NCBI GenBank assembly: GCA_004352715.1
Contig: SCFE01000012.1
Span: forward strand, 1,020,415 to 1,084,414
Direction: 5' to 3'
Origin: Hofstenia miamia
Taxonomy: Eukaryota > Xenacoelomorpha > Acoela
DNA: 64,000 nucleotides
Shown here: piece after piece, positions 1 through 11,859 of the stretch
Position numbering within the stretch: position 1 is the first letter of the stretch
Layout of the letters: each line of letters begins with the position of its first letter
Notes under the pieces: generated by a model
Seen by the model: only the letters and a program-made list of their open reading frames with translations
Database searches by the model: none
Told to the model about the DNA's origin: nothing
Position numbers and translations under genes: made by a program

Positions 1-15
1 TTCGAAGAATTTACT

Positions 16-1280
16 TCAACAGCTAGTGTATGCCATTTCCTTGCTTACCATTGTGTTTGGGTAAAAGAATGTGAACACTTTCCTGAGGCTCCTTGTGTTT
101 GCCACGTCCTTGTAAAAGAAGCTAATGTTTTCTCTCACTTCCTCCTCTGTTATTGTTGTTGGGTCATTCTTATTTAATCTTATCATTGTTACTATCTCCA
201 CTCTTTTCATGACATCATAAAAGTGGTACTCTTTGTCCCATAAATCCAACCACACCACGTTGCTTACCCCCAAGAACAGCATGATCACCTTTGTTGTTCA
301 TTTGTCAATCTCCTCTCACAGTTCTTTCAGCTGTTCATGTATTGGTCTTCCCTGAGTATATAGTTGATAAGGAGTTATCACTCCCTCAACATATACCCTT
401 TCCTTGTTATCATTTTTTAATAGTATTTCTTTTATCTTTTTATAATCATCTTGTTCAACTATTGCTTTTGCATCTTTTTTGTATTCATGTATGTTTTGTA
501 TTTGTGTAAGAAAGTTTTGGTGATCTTTACATTTTTGGGTATCCACCATCATGGGAGTACCATCAGGATCAATACTGTTTGTGGTGGGGTGCATATGAGG
601 ATTTTAGTTCTTATCTGTTGCTCTATCTCTCTATAATCTTGTGATGTTGTTGGCGCTGTTGCTAGTCTGATCATGGCTGGATAATTCATTTTACTTTCTT
701 TCAGTGTTTCCCAGAATATTTGCATTAACCCTCTCCTGCTCATTCTCATTTGGATATCATCGTTCACTTCTAATTTCGATGTGATGCATTCTACATCCAC
801 CACCAGCTGATTATATGGTTTCAGCATCTCTTCCAATTTGGTTTCCGTGAACACTTCTGTGAACATCAGCTTCATTGATGCTACTGTTTACTCCTCCTTT
901 ACATATTGGTAATTCCTTTTTCCTTTGTTATTTTTATCTTGACTAAGAATCTCTTGTCGTCCATATTGATCCATTCCATCACATGTTCTGGTGTGGAGGC
1001 TCCCCATTTCTCTATGTGTATTCTGTCTATTTGTTGCTGTGTTTTTGGTGATAATATTAGCTGTGTCTACATTAACAATTCTTCCTCCTCCAACATCTCT
1101 TTTTGTGTTTTTGTTGTCATCTCACAGACTTCCACCAGTTCAGTTATGCCTCCCCTTTGCATCATTTCCACACTCTTGATGATCATTACAAACATGCAGT
1201 GAGGGCTCTCTTTTTCATATCTCTTCATGTCCAGTTCTAATGTTTGTTGGATCTCTTTATTTTTCATCATGGTTACCATT
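16..1280 (-). pseudogene. Retroelement-associated ORF, distal part, copy A (decayed)
   Basis: Overlapping minus-strand open segments (1279-1067, 875-549, 594-316, 288-16) read as one protein broken by frameshifts and stops. I do not recognise the family. Visible blocks include ITPYQLYTQG near 370-345 and TITEEEVRENISFFYKDV near 160-105. Both blocks recur in degraded form elsewhere in the window: the second in the + strand segment 16943-17356, the first near 28090-28130. It lies downstream, on the same strand, of the integrase at 4029-4823, so it may be a third ORF (env or accessory position) of the same element, or a gag-like ORF of a second element. Function unknown. Confidence 0.5.
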
Positions 1281-1329
1281 TATTTTTTATTTACACAATC
1301 CCTGTTTATAATTTTCTTTGTTCCATTGA

Positions 1330-2040
1330 CATTCTTCATAGTGGGCTTTTGTTAATGATTAATCTACTGATGATCTTTTCAATCTCTTGCATCCTTTTGA
1401 TATGTTCCTGCCTTTGCATGAGGCTGCACTTGATGAACAGTGTGTTCACTCTTTCTACGCCTTCTGCATGTGTTGTCATTTCTATTGTTTTCACCTACTT
1501 GAATAAATCAATGGCTATGCATGGGTCTACCATTAATCTGCAATAGGCTACCCAGTAATCAATTTGTAAGTCTAGGCAAATTAATTCTGCAACCTTTGCT
1601 TCCATTGTTAGTTTCTCCCATAGGAACATGTTTTCAACCTGTATCTGTAGTTCTCTCAGGAATGGTGGTAGTTCTGTGATTGTTGTTCTGCTGATGATTA
1701 CTACTCTTATGCCCTGCACTCTAGCAATTCTTAACATTTGATCTATCTGTTTTTCAAATTTTTATTATACTCTTTTTCTTTTAAGATGTGAATGATCATT
1801 AGGTTGTCTTTATCAATGTTAATTTCCTGTATCTTCAAAATCTGTTCTACATATGCCATGATTGCTTGGGCTGTTTCTAGTGTGAAATTTTCATCAAAAG
1901 TTACATGAACCATGCTGTGCATATATGGTCATTCTACCATTTCATCTAGTTCTCTTTGATAGCTTATAATCATGTTGACCATTGGTCTTTTCTGTGCATC
2001 TAGTACTATCAGTAGATTGATGCCCTCTGTCTTTGCTATC
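1330..2040 (-). pseudogene. Retroelement-associated ORF, middle block, first of two copies
   Basis: Minus-strand coding-like segment containing ITELPPFLRELQIQVENM and YWVAYCRLMVDPCIAI. It is nearly identical to 3010-3510, so this block occurs twice about 1.5 kb apart in the same orientation. Stops interrupt it (near 1930 and around 1745). Either two retroelement copies are nested or tandem here, or the assembly has repeated a block; single-base Ns and gaps nearby make the second option real. Product unknown. Confidence 0.5.
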
Positions 2041-2284
2041 TTTTGAATGTGACTCTTTGTTTCTGGTGACAGTTTTGATGTGCATTGGTTCTCATTTTCA
2101 TTGTTCCCATGAAGTAGGGGTGCAGGTTTCCCCGTCTATTTTTGACATTCTTTTCTCTCTGTCTTTTGAGCACACTGTTCTTTCAGATGTGCTTTCAGAG
2201 GGGGCATGCAGCTGTGTAATCTGTAATGGTCTACTGGAGCTTGGCCCACCATCAAGTGAGTCCATGCTGATGGTTTCAACTGAN

Positions 2285-2452
2285 CTATTTCTATCAAGGA
2301 ATCATATGCTATTTTTAGTATTGCTGCTAAATCAATGCTCAGCAGCACGCACAAAACAACAAGTTTTTAAATCAGTTCTGTGGCAAATAAACAGAAGTTG
2401 TGCATGCAATTTCTATTTCTATCAAGGAATCATATGCTATTTTTAGTATCAC
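2285..2452. repeat. 37-bp direct repeat next to a single N
   Basis: A 37-bp stretch beginning ctatttctatcaaggaatca occurs at 2285-2321, directly after the single N at 2284, and again at 2413-2449. The pattern matches the other single-N duplications in this window and is most simply a gap-closing artefact within the decayed retroelement. Confidence 0.6.
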
Positions 2453-2547
2453 TGTCATATTTGTCTCAGATATTCACTAGTCTTTGAGAAACACGTCAAT
2501 ACAGAGAACTTTTCTAATGACCCTTGTATCCACCATTGACACTCTTC

Positions 2548-3510
2548 CTAGTGGAATTTTTTGTTAATGATTAATCTACTGATGAGCTTTTCTATCTCTT
2601 GCATCAGTTTCTTGTTTTTGTCTGGAGATGTCAACTTCTCCACGTGTCCTTTCAACAACCAAATTTTCATCTGCGTGTTCACTGGGGATAGAGCTATCTT
2701 GTATCTCTTTGCCTTTGCTAATTTGTAACGTCCTGCTCTGGAAATTGGTAGCCTCAATTCCTGTGCTTGTGTTGTGAAAATCGCTAGAATCCATGCCGAG
2801 GTTCTGAATCTTATCTCCAGGGCGTTCTTTTTGTTGAATAACATATTTTTGAAGTCTTTTGTTGAGTTTAACTCATATGCTCTGTTGATTTCCAACAGTG
2901 CCACTTCAACCATCTTATGGTATTTTTTCGATGGAGCCTCAATATGTATCTCTGGCCATTTTTCATCTGTCTTCTTCTGTAGCTTCCTTTCCTTTCATAT
3001 CTCTTGTATCCTCTTTATATGTTCCTGCCTTTGTGTGAGGCTGCACTTGATGAACAATGTGTTTGCTCTTTCTACGCCTTCTGCATGTGTTGTCATTTCT
3101 ATTGTTTTCAACTGCTTGAATAAATGAATGGCTATGCATGGGTCTACCATTAATCTGCAATAGGCTACCCAGTAATTGATTTGTAAGTCTAGGCGAATTA
3201 ATTCCACGACCTTTGCTTCCATTGTTAGTTTCTCCCATAGGAACATGTTTTCGACCTGTATCTGTAGTTCTCTCAGGAATGGTGGTAGTTCTGTGATCAT
3301 TGTTCTCTCGATGATTACTACTCTTATGCCCTGCACTCTAGCCATTCTTAAAGTTTGATCTATTTGTTTTTCCAAATTTTTGTTATACTCTTTTTCTTTT
3401 AGGATGTGAATGATTGTTAGATTGTCTTTGTTGATGTTAATTTCCGGTATCTTTGCAATCTGTTCTATGTATGCCATGATTGCTTGGGCTGTTTCTAGTG
3501 TGAAGTTGTC
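2548..3510 (-). pseudogene. Retroelement-associated ORF, second copy of the middle block
   Basis: Minus-strand open reading from the gap edge (3510) down to 2995, then a second open segment 2913-2548. The first part repeats the 1330-2040 block with few changes; the second carries EIEKLISRLIINK, whose end also recurs near 1350-1375. It runs into the N gap at 3511, so its N-terminal side is unresolved. No catalytic or zinc-knuckle motif is visible. It is probably part of the retroelement whose integrase lies at 4029-4823. Confidence 0.5.
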
Positions 3511-4025
3511 NNNNNNNNNNNNNNNNNNNNNNNNNNNNNNNNNNNNNNNNNNNNNNNNNNNNNNNNNNNNNNNNNNNNNNNNNNNNNNNNNNNNNNNNNN
3601 NNNNNNNNNNNNNNNNNNNNNNNNNNNNNNNNNNNNNNNNNNNNNNNNNNNNNNNNNNNNNNNNNNNNNNNNNNNNNNNNNNNNNNNNNNNNNNNNNNNN
3701 NNNNNNNNNNNNNNNNNNNNNNNNNNNNNNNNNNNNNNNNNNNNNNNNNNNNNNNNNNNNNNNNNNNNNNNNNNNNNNNNNNNNNNNNNNNNNNNNNNNN
3801 NNNNNNNNNNNNNNNNNNNNNNNNNNNNNNNNNNNNNNNNNNNNNNNNNNNNNNNNNNNNNNNNNNNNNNNNNNNNNNNNNNNNNNNNNNNNNNNNNNNN
3901 NNNNNNNNNNNNNNNNNNNNNNNNNNNNNNNNNNNNNNNNNNNNNNNNNNNNNNNNNNNNNNNNNNNNNNNNNNNNNNNNNNNNNNNNNNNNNNNNNNNN
4001 NNNNNNNNNNNNNNNNNNNNNNNNN
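3511..4025. other. Assembly gap (515 N)
   Basis: Run of N between the integrase end and the unassigned retroelement ORF. The order and distance of the flanking retroelement pieces cannot be trusted across it. Confidence 0.99.
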
Positions 4026-4028
4026 CGA

Positions 4029-4823
4029 TCATTTCAATTGCTTCTCTCCATTTGTGCCCTCTACTCTTGAAGTTGTAACTCTGATCAACTTTATCAGGGT
4101 TCTGTTCAGTCTCTCCACTGCACCATTTGCCTGTAGATGGTATGCTGTTGTTCTTTCACTTATGACTTCCAATAGGCGTGCCATTTCTTGGAACAGGTTG
4201 CTTTCAAATTGTGGCTCCTTATCAGTGATTATTGTCTCCATTGGCCCAAACTTCAGGATCCATTCTTTCATTACTATGTCAGCAGTTGTTTCAGCTGTTG
4301 TGTTCTTCATTGGGATTAACTTCACGTATTTGGTGAAGTTGTCCACCATCACTAGCAGGTACTGATATCTTTCCTCATCATTTGACAACATTTCTAAGTC
4401 TATGTGTACAATCTCTTTCAGTTGTGTCACTATGATCTTTTCTAGTGGTGCCCTCTGTGTTGGAAAATGTTGTTTATTATGGAGGAGACATTTCATACAT
4501 TTGTTGATTATTTCTTCTGTGACCTTCTGTATTGCCATTGTAAAAAATCGTGCAGTGAATGTGCTTTCCATTTGCATGATGCCTAAATGGCCCTTCTCAT
4601 GAATCTTCCTTACTAGTTCTCATTTAAAATACTCCAGTATTGCAATCCTATTATTTTGTCCCTCCACATATAGGAGTCTGTTCCTGTTCCTCTTCCATTT
4701 GTACCTCTCATAATAGCTCACGGTTAACTTTGATAATTTCATACTCAGCTCCTGTAACTTCTTTATGATTTCACTTAATATCACGTCATCTTTTTGTTTT
4801 TCTATAATATCTGACTCTGATAT
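4029..4823 (-). pseudogene. Ty3/Gypsy-type integrase, partial, with an internal stop
   Basis: The minus strand encodes an LTR-retrotransposon integrase. The segment 4823-4600 has the start of an HHCC zinc-binding module (KIHEKGHLG), completed by CMKCLLHNK at about 4495-4470. The DDE core follows: first Asp in VHIDLEML, second in IITDKEPQF, and Glu in GAVERLNRTL. A TGA at about 4620 interrupts the frame between the two halves, and both ends run into N gaps, so RT and RNase H are not visible. The LTR at 5824-6295 lies in the same orientation. The role would be cDNA integration, but this copy is dead as assembled. Confidence 0.85.
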
Positions 4824-5823
4824 NNNNNNNNNNNNNNNNNNNNNNNNNNNNNNNNNNNNNNNNNNNNNNNNNNNNNNNNNNNNNNNNNNNNNNNNNNNNN
4901 NNNNNNNNNNNNNNNNNNNNNNNNNNNNNNNNNNNNNNNNNNNNNNNNNNNNNNNNNNNNNNNNNNNNNNNNNNNNNNNNNNNNNNNNNNNNNNNNNNNN
5001 NNNNNNNNNNNNNNNNNNNNNNNNNNNNNNNNNNNNNNNNNNNNNNNNNNNNNNNNNNNNNNNNNNNNNNNNNNNNNNNNNNNNNNNNNNNNNNNNNNNN
5101 NNNNNNNNNNNNNNNNNNNNNNNNNNNNNNNNNNNNNNNNNNNNNNNNNNNNNNNNNNNNNNNNNNNNNNNNNNNNNNNNNNNNNNNNNNNNNNNNNNNN
5201 NNNNNNNNNNNNNNNNNNNNNNNNNNNNNNNNNNNNNNNNNNNNNNNNNNNNNNNNNNNNNNNNNNNNNNNNNNNNNNNNNNNNNNNNNNNNNNNNNNNN
5301 NNNNNNNNNNNNNNNNNNNNNNNNNNNNNNNNNNNNNNNNNNNNNNNNNNNNNNNNNNNNNNNNNNNNNNNNNNNNNNNNNNNNNNNNNNNNNNNNNNNN
5401 NNNNNNNNNNNNNNNNNNNNNNNNNNNNNNNNNNNNNNNNNNNNNNNNNNNNNNNNNNNNNNNNNNNNNNNNNNNNNNNNNNNNNNNNNNNNNNNNNNNN
5501 NNNNNNNNNNNNNNNNNNNNNNNNNNNNNNNNNNNNNNNNNNNNNNNNNNNNNNNNNNNNNNNNNNNNNNNNNNNNNNNNNNNNNNNNNNNNNNNNNNNN
5601 NNNNNNNNNNNNNNNNNNNNNNNNNNNNNNNNNNNNNNNNNNNNNNNNNNNNNNNNNNNNNNNNNNNNNNNNNNNNNNNNNNNNNNNNNNNNNNNNNNNN
5701 NNNNNNNNNNNNNNNNNNNNNNNNNNNNNNNNNNNNNNNNNNNNNNNNNNNNNNNNNNNNNNNNNNNNNNNNNNNNNNNNNNNNNNNNNNNNNNNNNNNN
5801 NNNNNNNNNNNNNNNNNNNNNNN
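4824..5823. other. Assembly gap (1000 N)
   Basis: Exactly 1000 N, which suggests a default-size gap. It hides whatever lies between the LTR and the integrase. Confidence 0.99.
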
Positions 5824-6295
5824 TAAGCCGATAGTTTTACGGTAATGGCTATTTTAGTTATTTAATTACATGCAGTTAGTGTCAATGCCTGGTTGCTCTA
5901 TTAGATAAAAACAACAAACACTTTACAACTCTGAGTTTAAGTCAGTTACAACTTTACTTGAGTGCACACACCGAGCTAACGTAAGGCATACATAATTAAT
6001 CCCAGTTGAGCTGAGATGGTGATGTGGACTCAACCATCGTTGCAGAAGAGGAGGAGCTGTGTTGTGGAGATCGGGCTTCGGGCAGGAGCCCACGGAACAA
6101 CTGAAGAGGAAATATCATACTGCCCAGTCACCTAAACAGTGATGGTTAATACTCAAGTACTTAATTAACATAACTAGTTAATACGAAAGAGAAGTTTGAT
6201 GGATCAACAAATGGGTAACACCTCACCCGCAGTTTACTAAGCATCCCTTAACAGTGATTAGACACGGCGTAACAAGCTAGGTGGAGGATGTTACA
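5824..6295 (-). repeat. LTR of the Ty3/Gypsy-like element (minus orientation)
   Basis: Read on the minus strand it starts TGTAACATCCTCC at 6295 and ends near a conserved tail (ATAGCCATTACCGTAAAACT) at the gap edge 5824. A diverged + strand copy with the same start (TGTAGCATCTCC), the same internal block (cacctaaayagtgatggtta, read in the opposite sense) and the same tail lies at 20287-20734. The shared termini and TG start support an LTR. It lies upstream, in the same orientation, of the integrase fragment and inserts at the edge of the inverted repeat beginning at 6297. Confidence 0.65.
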
Positions 6296-6296
6296 C

Positions 6297-7605
6297 TTTC
6301 CTTTGTATTGTGTAGTTGCCATAGAAATGAGAATACATTTTTCCAGATAATTCAAGATTCTTGTAGTTGTCACTCAATTCTCCATTGCTGGATATGACTT
6401 CCAATCATTAAATTAGTCAACTCCATGTTGAGATCACCTTCTAAAAGTACAAATGTAGATAGTGTATTATTCATACAGGCACATGGTATTTAGAAGAGAG
6501 ATTGCCAAGAATTATGTGAAAATTATGAAACAATAAATTATAGGTGAAATGTCTATAAAATTGTATAACCTATTTTTTAACTTAAGCATATGGTTTCAAA
6601 TAATTCATGTTTCTACCAAATGTTATCAAATTGAGTAAGCATTATAAGCATGTATTTGTGTTTACTAATAAATTGATTACTGTACCATTGTTATATGCCT
6701 TCTCAAATTATGATGTGTTTTATTCAGATTAATAAAATGACTTATTAATCATTCATTCACCACATTTTCTAACCACAGTTTATTATTTTATACCAGCACA
6801 CGTTTTTTTACAATTACTGTATAAAGAAGCTATTTCTTTTAGCTGATGGAATCAGGGGATGGTTTCTCATTTATAATTGATGGCTAAACTTGTTTCACAG
6901 TGTTTTGGTGCAGGGAATTAAAAAATGGCAGTACGCATCAAGTGATGCTTTCCACATCATAAAAGAACAACATGCATTGGTGACTAATCAAATGGTAAGT
7001 CAAATATTAAAGACAATAAATTTTTGTTTAAAATGCATTTACATGCAAATAACAAGAAATGTTGATACTTCTGTTTTCAAAACTTATCTATATTATAATA
7101 TTTCATGTTTAATCAAGCATGTTTCAAAATTTCTGCTTTAAACTAAATTATACATAATAAATACAATATATTATTGAATATCCCATTTTAATCACATGGG
7201 TTTAAATATCTTTTAACTAACAACTAAAGAGTATACACATTAATGTTTGCTTTGTTGTGTGATTTGGATGATAGTTACTAAATTAAATTGTTCAAGTCAT
7301 AGAAGAGTTTATACTGTGGTTATATGATTTTATAGACATTGTTTTTCACCTATAATTGATTGTTTCATCATTTTCTCAAAATTCTTAGCAATCCTTATTC
7401 TAAATACCATGCACCTGTATGAATAATACACTATTTACAAGCATTAGTACTTTTATAAAGCAATCTCAACATGGAGTTGACTAATTTAATGATTGGAAAT
7501 CATATCCAGCAATGGAGAATTGAGTGACAACAACAAGAACAGTGAATCATCTGGAAAAACATATTCTCATTTCTATGGCAACTACACAATACAATGGAAA
7601 AGACA
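6297..7605. repeat. Long inverted repeat (foldback/MITE-like), arms about 250-275 bp
   Basis: Left arm about 6297-6545 matches the reverse complement of about 7328-7605 with scattered differences and small indels. Examples: gtgtagttgccatagaaatg at the left and its complement near 7562-7585; and the pair around gtcaactccatgttgagatc. The 780-bp loop contains an exon-like segment (6901-6994). The structure suggests a foldback or MITE-type element, or an inverted segmental duplication. No target duplication is certain because an LTR abuts the left arm. Confidence 0.7.
6901..6994 (+). CDS. Exon-like segment in the inverted-repeat loop, unknown protein
   Basis: A 94-bp open segment lies between a good acceptor (tgtttcacag, ending 6900) and a canonical donor (gtaagt from 6995). 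It reads VLVQGIKKWQYASSDAFH then IIKEQHALVTNQM, ending in phase 0. The composition and splice borders look like a real protein-coding exon, but I do not recognise the family and see no partner exon. It could be a captured host exon, a remnant of a second gene, or chance. Confidence 0.35.
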
Positions 7606-9150
7606 TCAAATAAAAGATGGTGAATAACTGGTGTGTCATCATTTCTGTGCAAACTATAAGGAGAATGAGTAAGGAATACATGCATTAAAGTTACAAAGGC
7701 AGTGAAAAGCAGAAAACCCATGTAATTTATTCAGCCAAACAGGAGTAATAAACCAAATAAACTGAAAAGATGTAACAGTCAGCAAACATGTACACCCCAA
7801 AAATCCATATAAACCAAAAAAAAATGCAGAGAACGACTGTTGTGTAAAACTAATATCATAATAGTGTATTAGAGAAGCATGTATATGTATAAATATTACT
7901 AATAGCATCACATTAATAATTTTTCAGAAAGTGTAATTGCCTTTATCATGTAAGTCTATATTTCATACACCTGTAATATTTAAGTATGGCAAATATTTTT
8001 CTATTTTGTAAATTGGATATTAGTGAAAAACAAATTAAATGTATGGAATTTTTACAATGAAACAGCAATGAATTTGAAAAACAAAGGTCAAAGGTCCCTC
8101 TCAACAAATCAGAAAAAAGTGACAATCATTTTTGGCTTGTATTATTTAAAGAAGTTCTGCTAGACTAGTGAATAAACCTTAACTCACAACAAACATAAAT
8201 TATCTGTAAAACTTTTGATGAGAAGTTAGTGAGAATGTTAAGAAACAAAATTACACAGGTGAGTTTCTGTTTGAAATTTAAGAAGAAACAAATAAGAATT
8301 ATGAAACAAAGAAAACCACCAAAAAAGCTACTATGCAAAAAACTTAGAAGTAAAAAATGAGGCTAAGGAAAAGTGAAAGACATGTTAAGTCAGTATGAAT
8401 TCTTAAATAAATTATGTTAAATTTACTAATTATTCTCTTTAAACTTTTCTGCTTACAAGAACAGCTTCCTTTTAGCTACTCAAAATTTCTTAGGCATTTT
8501 GAAACACTTTTTGCCAGGCCAAAACTGATTTCTCTGCATGTATTTTGCAGAGAAAAATGAATCATCAGCATTTAAAAATCACCAGTTTCCATGGAAATGG
8601 CTCACAGAAGTCATTCAGTGTTTGATTGATGGGGTGTTCCCTATTATTGCTTACCCTTGAATGTGCTACCATTACAAATTTTGTACATTGATTGTTTTTG
8701 TTATTGTGACCACTAAGGGATAAATTCAACCTGGTGACATAAGCTTTTTATTACAATTAAATAAAAATAACCTTACATCTACATAGATACATGATCCTTG
8801 ATGCATGCAAGCAATCAATCTAGCCAGCAGAAATTTTTAGTCAAGAATAAATAAATCAGTATTTACTGTAATAAGTATAAGGGTGTTAATAGACACTTCA
8901 TATGTGTAATAGTTCTTATTTGCTATACAAAGAGTAGTTGTCCTGCTGCTAAAAAAGCTAAAACTGTTATTCCTATACTTAATATGTACTCTGTTTTCTG
9001 AACAGAGATATGTTTGTCTCTTGCCTTTTACTAAAGATAACCATTAATTAGAAATCTATTGAAACTTCTGGATTCTTTACCTACTCTACTTTTTTGGAGT
9101 GTTTTCCCAAACTCCTATGATTTCTTGTTAGCCAAAGGATGATTGCATTA
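7606..9150. other. AT-rich non-coding stretch with one dispersed repeat
   Basis: No supportable gene. About 8660-8880 resembles 18270-18440 (shared cattgattg...gttattgt and gatacatg...caatcaat...gtcagca blocks), so it is a copy of a dispersed repeat family. The minus-strand open frames at 7500-7911 are hydrophobic, low-complexity and lack GPCR TM6/TM7 landmarks. Confidence 0.5.
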
Positions 9151-11660
9151 ACCATTTACTATGCAAATGCTCAATCTCTTAACAATAAGATGGGTGAATT
9201 TGAGGCTATAATGAATGAGATCCTGGTCCTGGTGTTGCAATAATAACAGAAATGAGGGGTCATAAATTTAATGGCACAAATCTTAGCCAATCCATAGATA
9301 ATTAAAACATGTTGCAAACCTCATGAGAAGAATCAGAAGGTGGTGGGTATATATTGGGTGCTTAGACTCATTAGGTTGTAAATTCTGTGAATGAAATTGG
9401 TGAAATAATGTATATTGTAAAGAGGCCAAAATGCTACTGATGGGTGAATGCAGGCCAATAAATTCAAATCTAGACAACTGTGATAATAAAAAGTTGAATT
9501 GATTGCTAATAGCAAGTGATTTCAAAAATGTTCCTGCAACAAAACTCACACAGTTATTAGATCTTAAATCATACATAAATTTTGCTACCCAAAACCAAAG
9601 CCACATGGACAGCATTCTTCTTAGTTTTTCAAACAAGCCTATGAATTCCAAGTTTTGGAAAATCTGTCCATTCTGCTATCTTGTTAAATCCAGGAAACAG
9701 ATACAATAAGTCAGTATTGCAGAGAAGCACACTATATGATAAATTTATTAAATATCATAATTTGGTTGAATACCCTACTATCTTGCAATTGGTCCTCACA
9801 CTGTTCTCAAATTAATGTTGATTCTTTTTCAAAATCTATATATCAAGCTATTCAACAAATCTTTGAAATATATCCAAAGCAGGTTGTCTCAATTACATCC
9901 AAGGATCCATTGTGGATTACCCCTGTAATTAAAGACTTGATAAATATAAAACAAAATGGAAACCACAATTTAGAAAATCAGTTACATGTAGAATAGAAAA
10001 AGAAAACACCAATAGAATGATAAATCATATGAACTCAATTGCTAAAAATGACAATAGAACAAAATAATGGAGGTTTATCACATCTAATAAGAAACTATTA
10101 CAGCTGCACAAAAGTATGTCTCAGTTTTTTTCTAAGTATGATAGCACAGAATTAGACAAAGAGGACATTAATAAATTCATTTCTGAATTGTAGAATTGTA
10201 CACCTTAAGACTTGCTTTCCCTCATATTGAGCAGACCATAGATCATCTACCTCCTGATAATACACAGTTGACAAGTTAAATAGACATCTTTAATTTATTG
10301 TGTGATTTTAACCAAACTAAGAGTAGTGGACAATTCCCTGGATGGTTTTGGAAGAAGCACACCTTTAGGCTGGCTCTTCCTATGCATATAATATGGACCT
10401 GTAGCCTTGTTGAGCTCAAATTTCCTAGTATTTGGAAAGAAGACATTATATCTAAAATGGCAAAGGTCGAAAATTTTGAAGAAATAAAGCAGCTTCAGCC
10501 TATTACAATCACTGAAACACCAGCCAAATGTCAAAAGAAATACATTGCTCACATACATTTTAAGAAAATTAGTAATGTCTTTGGTACATATCAATATGCA
10601 TGTCAAAAAGGTATTTCAGCAGACCATGCATTGAATTTTTACTCATGACTTACAGGAGTATTCTTGACAGAAAGCCTTCCACATTCAACATTTTGTGCAT
10701 TGATTATGCCAAAGCATTCAATATAGTGGAGCATGTGTTCTTTTTGGAAAAACTAAGATTAATTCATAAACTAGTTGCTGTTATCCTGTGGTACTCTGAT
10801 TTTCTAACATTCACAACTATTCTAATGCAAATAGCAAATGTATTTTCAAAACCAAAACCTAAATCTCATGGACTCCCTCTAGGCACAGTATGGGGTCAAA
10901 AACTATTTCTGATCATGACAAATGATTTGACAGTTGAACACAAAAACAATATCTTTACTAAATACTCAGATAATGTAACAGCAACATTAATATCCATGGC
11001 TAAAAGTGAAGCAGATAATATATTTTAACACAGATAGACCAATAGGCTCACCATGAGCATAGAGAAGACAGTGTAAATGATTGAGAATAGCTCAAAAATC
11101 ACATTTGACCCAAGACCAATAAATATAAATGGCAATCCAATCAAATGCATCAAACAGATAAATCTTCTTGGAATATTAATTAATGATAAATTGTCCCTTG
11201 CTAAAGAAATTGAGAAACACTTAAATCAGGGCAAAAGTACATCATGCATTTTAAGCTATTTAAAAAGATGTGAAGCTAAACCTCAAGAATTACAACAAGT
11301 CTATAGAGTGCACATAGAATCAAAGCTAACATATACACCATTATCTATGGCAGGTAGTAATCACAAGAAACTAGATGTTATTGCACATAAAGCCTCCAAA
11401 ATTATTTCAATTGTCCAAAAATGGTCTTTTACAATTATTAATAAACATATTCTCAGCCTACCATCACACCCTTTATTTAAGTTTGTAAGTTCCCTAAGAA
11501 AATTTGAGTCTCCCAGACATGATCTTTTCTGTTTGCCATTAGTAAGAATGTGACTTAGTAAGAAGGCTTTTCATTATGTTGGTGCTTCATTATAATGATA
11601 CTTTGTAAATAGTTGAAACTATGTTCAGTTGTATGAACTTGTAATAAATTTAGTTTACTT
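9151..11660 (+). pseudogene. Decayed non-LTR retrotransposon (LINE) with AP-endonuclease and RT remnants
   Basis: Starts in an apurinic endonuclease-like N-terminus (TIYYANAQSLNNKMGEF at 9151-9201) and continues with many stops. From about 10298 reverse transcriptase blocks are readable in shifted frames: ILCIDYAKAFNIVEHV at 10692-10739 (usual F.DFxKAFDxVxH), a GLPLGTVWGQ block near 10870, and TKYSDNVTATL near 10957 in place of the catalytic YADD. A thumb/C-terminal part (INLLGILINDKLSLAKEI) follows at 11161-11214. Shifts near 10640 and 11030 and the lost catalytic Asp pair show that it is inactive. It ends near an aataaattta stretch. A Jockey/CR1-type clade is plausible but not established. 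Confidence 0.8.
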
Positions 11661-11859
11661 TACTTGTTTTTTGTCAGATCTTGTTCAAATTGATTTCTGC
11701 ATATTTACCACCACATGATATTTAATTTGCTAAAGTGTTTTTGCCCTTTTGTAGAAAAGCATTCTGACCAGAGATACATTTATGTGCAAATTTACTTAGT
11801 GTTTTACAAAACTAGAGAGAATAACACTCACAACCAAATTTAGTAGTGCAAAAATGATT

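Noticed and set aside
4765-5826. 353-aa ORF
   Set aside because: It is almost entirely N-gap translated as X.
7500-7911. Hydrophobic minus-strand ORFs as the missing TM6/TM7 of the receptor
   Set aside because: No CWxP- or NPxxY-like motif, the composition is low-complexity Phe/Leu, and much of it overlaps an arm of the long inverted repeat.
9283-9651. 122-aa minus-strand ORF
   Set aside because: It is antisense to the decayed LINE endonuclease region and has no independent coding features.
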